Assembly: GCA_022774485.1 (NCBI GenBank)
Contig: JALFLX010000065.1
Location: 1-8,252, forward strand
Reading direction: 5' to 3'
DNA from: Bacilli bacterium
GTDB taxonomy: Bacteria > Bacillota_I > Bacilli_A > RFN20 > CAG-288
Length of the DNA: 8,252 bases
Position 1 is the first letter of the stretch; each line of letters opens with the position of its first letter. This document shows positions 7,447-8,252 of this stretch, piece after piece. The notes beneath the pieces are model-generated. The model searched no databases. It was not told the DNA's origin and saw only the letters and a program-made list of their open reading frames with translations. A program made the position numbers and the translations under genes.

Positions 7447-7471
7447 AGCATGTTATCTTACAACAAAATAG
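7447..7471. other. Host/phage junction
   Basis: These 25 bases separate the first codon of the ABC gene (leftwards) from the first phage-like codon of a terminase (rightwards). On the minus strand there is no Shine-Dalgarno sequence; on the plus strand a TAG (7469-7471) closes the terminase frame directly before its Walker A segment. Base composition falls to the right. No integrase, attachment-site repeat or insertion-sequence end is visible. The exact breakpoint cannot be set from this sequence; it could be a recombination scar or an assembly join. Confidence 0.65.
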
Positions 7472-8252
7472 AAAGGTGCAGTAAGATCATCAAAGACAGT
7501 ATGTTCAACAATAGCTTGGATAAAGTTTCTAGAGGAGTCGCCATATCAATACTTCTTAATGACGGGAAAAACAGAGGACACTTGTTATAGAAACATGATT
7601 GGTGGAGCTACTGGTATGATAGCAATTATGGGAGCTGAAAATTGTAAGTATAAGAAGTCCGGTGATGGTGGTACAGTTGTTGAATGTAGGTTTCCGGACA
7701 AGAAAAATGGAAAATGGATCTACAAGTGGTGTTATGTTGTTGGAGCTAACGATGCACAATCAGAACAAAAGATCCGTGGTATGACAGTTGCTGGTTGGTT
7801 AGCTGATGAGGTTACACTTTATCCGGAGTCAATGGTAAAACAAGCAATCAACCGTATGTCATTAGATGGAGCTAAAGCCTTTTGGACTTGTAATCCCGAC
7901 TCTCCTTATCACTACATCATGACAGAATTTATTGAGATGGCCAAAGAGAAAGGTTATCGTGTTTTCCATTTTTCTCTAGATGATAATAAGGCCTTATCAA
8001 CAAGGTATAAAGATCAACTTAAGAAAGCATACAAAGGCCTATGGTATAAAAGGATGGTACTTGGCCAATGGGTAATGGCTGATGGAGTTATTTATAATAA
8101 TTTTAATACAGATCTAGAGAAGGACGGTGGAATGGTGATTACTGAAAAACCTAGAGTCATTAGCAAGTATAATGTTGCTGTCGATTATGGTAATTCAAAT
8201 GCTACTACCTTCCTTCTTATTGGTTTTATAAATGGAAAAGAGTACGTACTTG
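7472..8252 (+). CDS. Phage terminase large subunit, 5'-truncated and open at the window end
   Basis: Fragment of the ATP-driven DNA packaging motor of a tailed phage; 260 codons are visible. The reading frame starts right after a TAG and enters directly at the Walker A-like GAVRSSKT (residues 2-9 of the fragment, K8), so the N-terminal 20-50 residues normally found before it are gone, along with any start codon; the first in-frame ATG (7559) lies downstream of Walker A. Then follow Walker B WLADE (109-113, D112/E113), a coupling-motif-like TCNP (139-142), the linker with the G-x-W element (198-200), and the start of the RNase H-like nuclease domain with its first catalytic aspartate in VDYG (237-240, D238). 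The rest of the nuclease lies beyond the window. It resembles the PBSX-type (Terminase_3/phage_term_2) group of Bacillota phages. As it stands it cannot make a working packaging ATPase. Composition is more AT-rich than the left side. Confidence 0.88.

Noticed and set aside
7447..7475. Group I intron or intein interrupting the terminase at its Walker A loop
   Set aside because: Such elements do occur in terminase genes, but only 25 bases separate the terminase frame from an intact host ABC gene, with no intron core or intein sequence and no upstream exon.
7447..7495. Possible promoter for leaderless transcription of the first ABC gene (TAAGAT about 8 bases before the ATG)
   Set aside because: The -10 matches at four of six positions, no -35 is present at 16-18 bases, and the putative upstream part would be phage DNA. 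Too weak to annotate.
7556..7759. 67-codon minus-strand frame within the phage segment
   Set aside because: It is the shadow of the terminase frame, which shows Walker A, Walker B and nuclease motifs in order.

Overview
The window looks like a low-to-moderate GC Bacillota (Firmicutes) chromosome segment joined abruptly to a fragment of a phage gene. The assignment rests on very strong AGGAGG ribosome-binding sites, a consensus extended -10 promoter and the character of the proteins. An affiliation near Erysipelotrichia or Clostridia is only a guess. Hand counts give 28/60 G+C for bases 1-60 and 25/60 for 7321-7380, against 20/60 for 7981-8040 and 22/60 for 8101-8160, so the right end is more AT-rich.

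Layout: bases 1-7446 hold five genes, all on the minus strand and tightly packed. In transcription order (right to left) they are an ABC exporter half with degenerate catalytic residues (5656-7446), its canonical partner half (3797-5659, ATGA overlap), a small HAD-superfamily phosphatase (3080-3733) behind its own extended -10 promoter, a complete MgtE-type magnesium channel/transporter (1485-3035), and a second, divergent MgtE paralogue (1-1468) that runs off the left edge. The last two are 17 bases apart. From 7472 to the right edge the plus strand encodes a phage terminase large subunit. It is cut off at its 5' end just before the Walker A loop and is still open at the window end.

How the genes work together: the two ABC halves almost certainly form one heterodimeric exporter with one competent and one degenerate ATP site. 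The two MgtE proteins probably serve divalent cation (Mg2+) uptake and may be co-translated. The HAD enzyme has no evident pathway link to either pair. No intrinsic terminator was recognised between the minus-strand genes, so partial read-through along the whole cluster is plausible.

The most noteworthy feature is the 25-base junction (7447-7471). The first ABC gene has lost any recognisable Shine-Dalgarno sequence there, and the terminase has lost its N-terminus. This is either a real recombination scar or prophage remnant, or a chimeric assembly join. I found no novel defence or mobile system, no CRISPR array, no tRNA or rRNA and no riboswitch. No gene-free stretch exceeds 70 bases.
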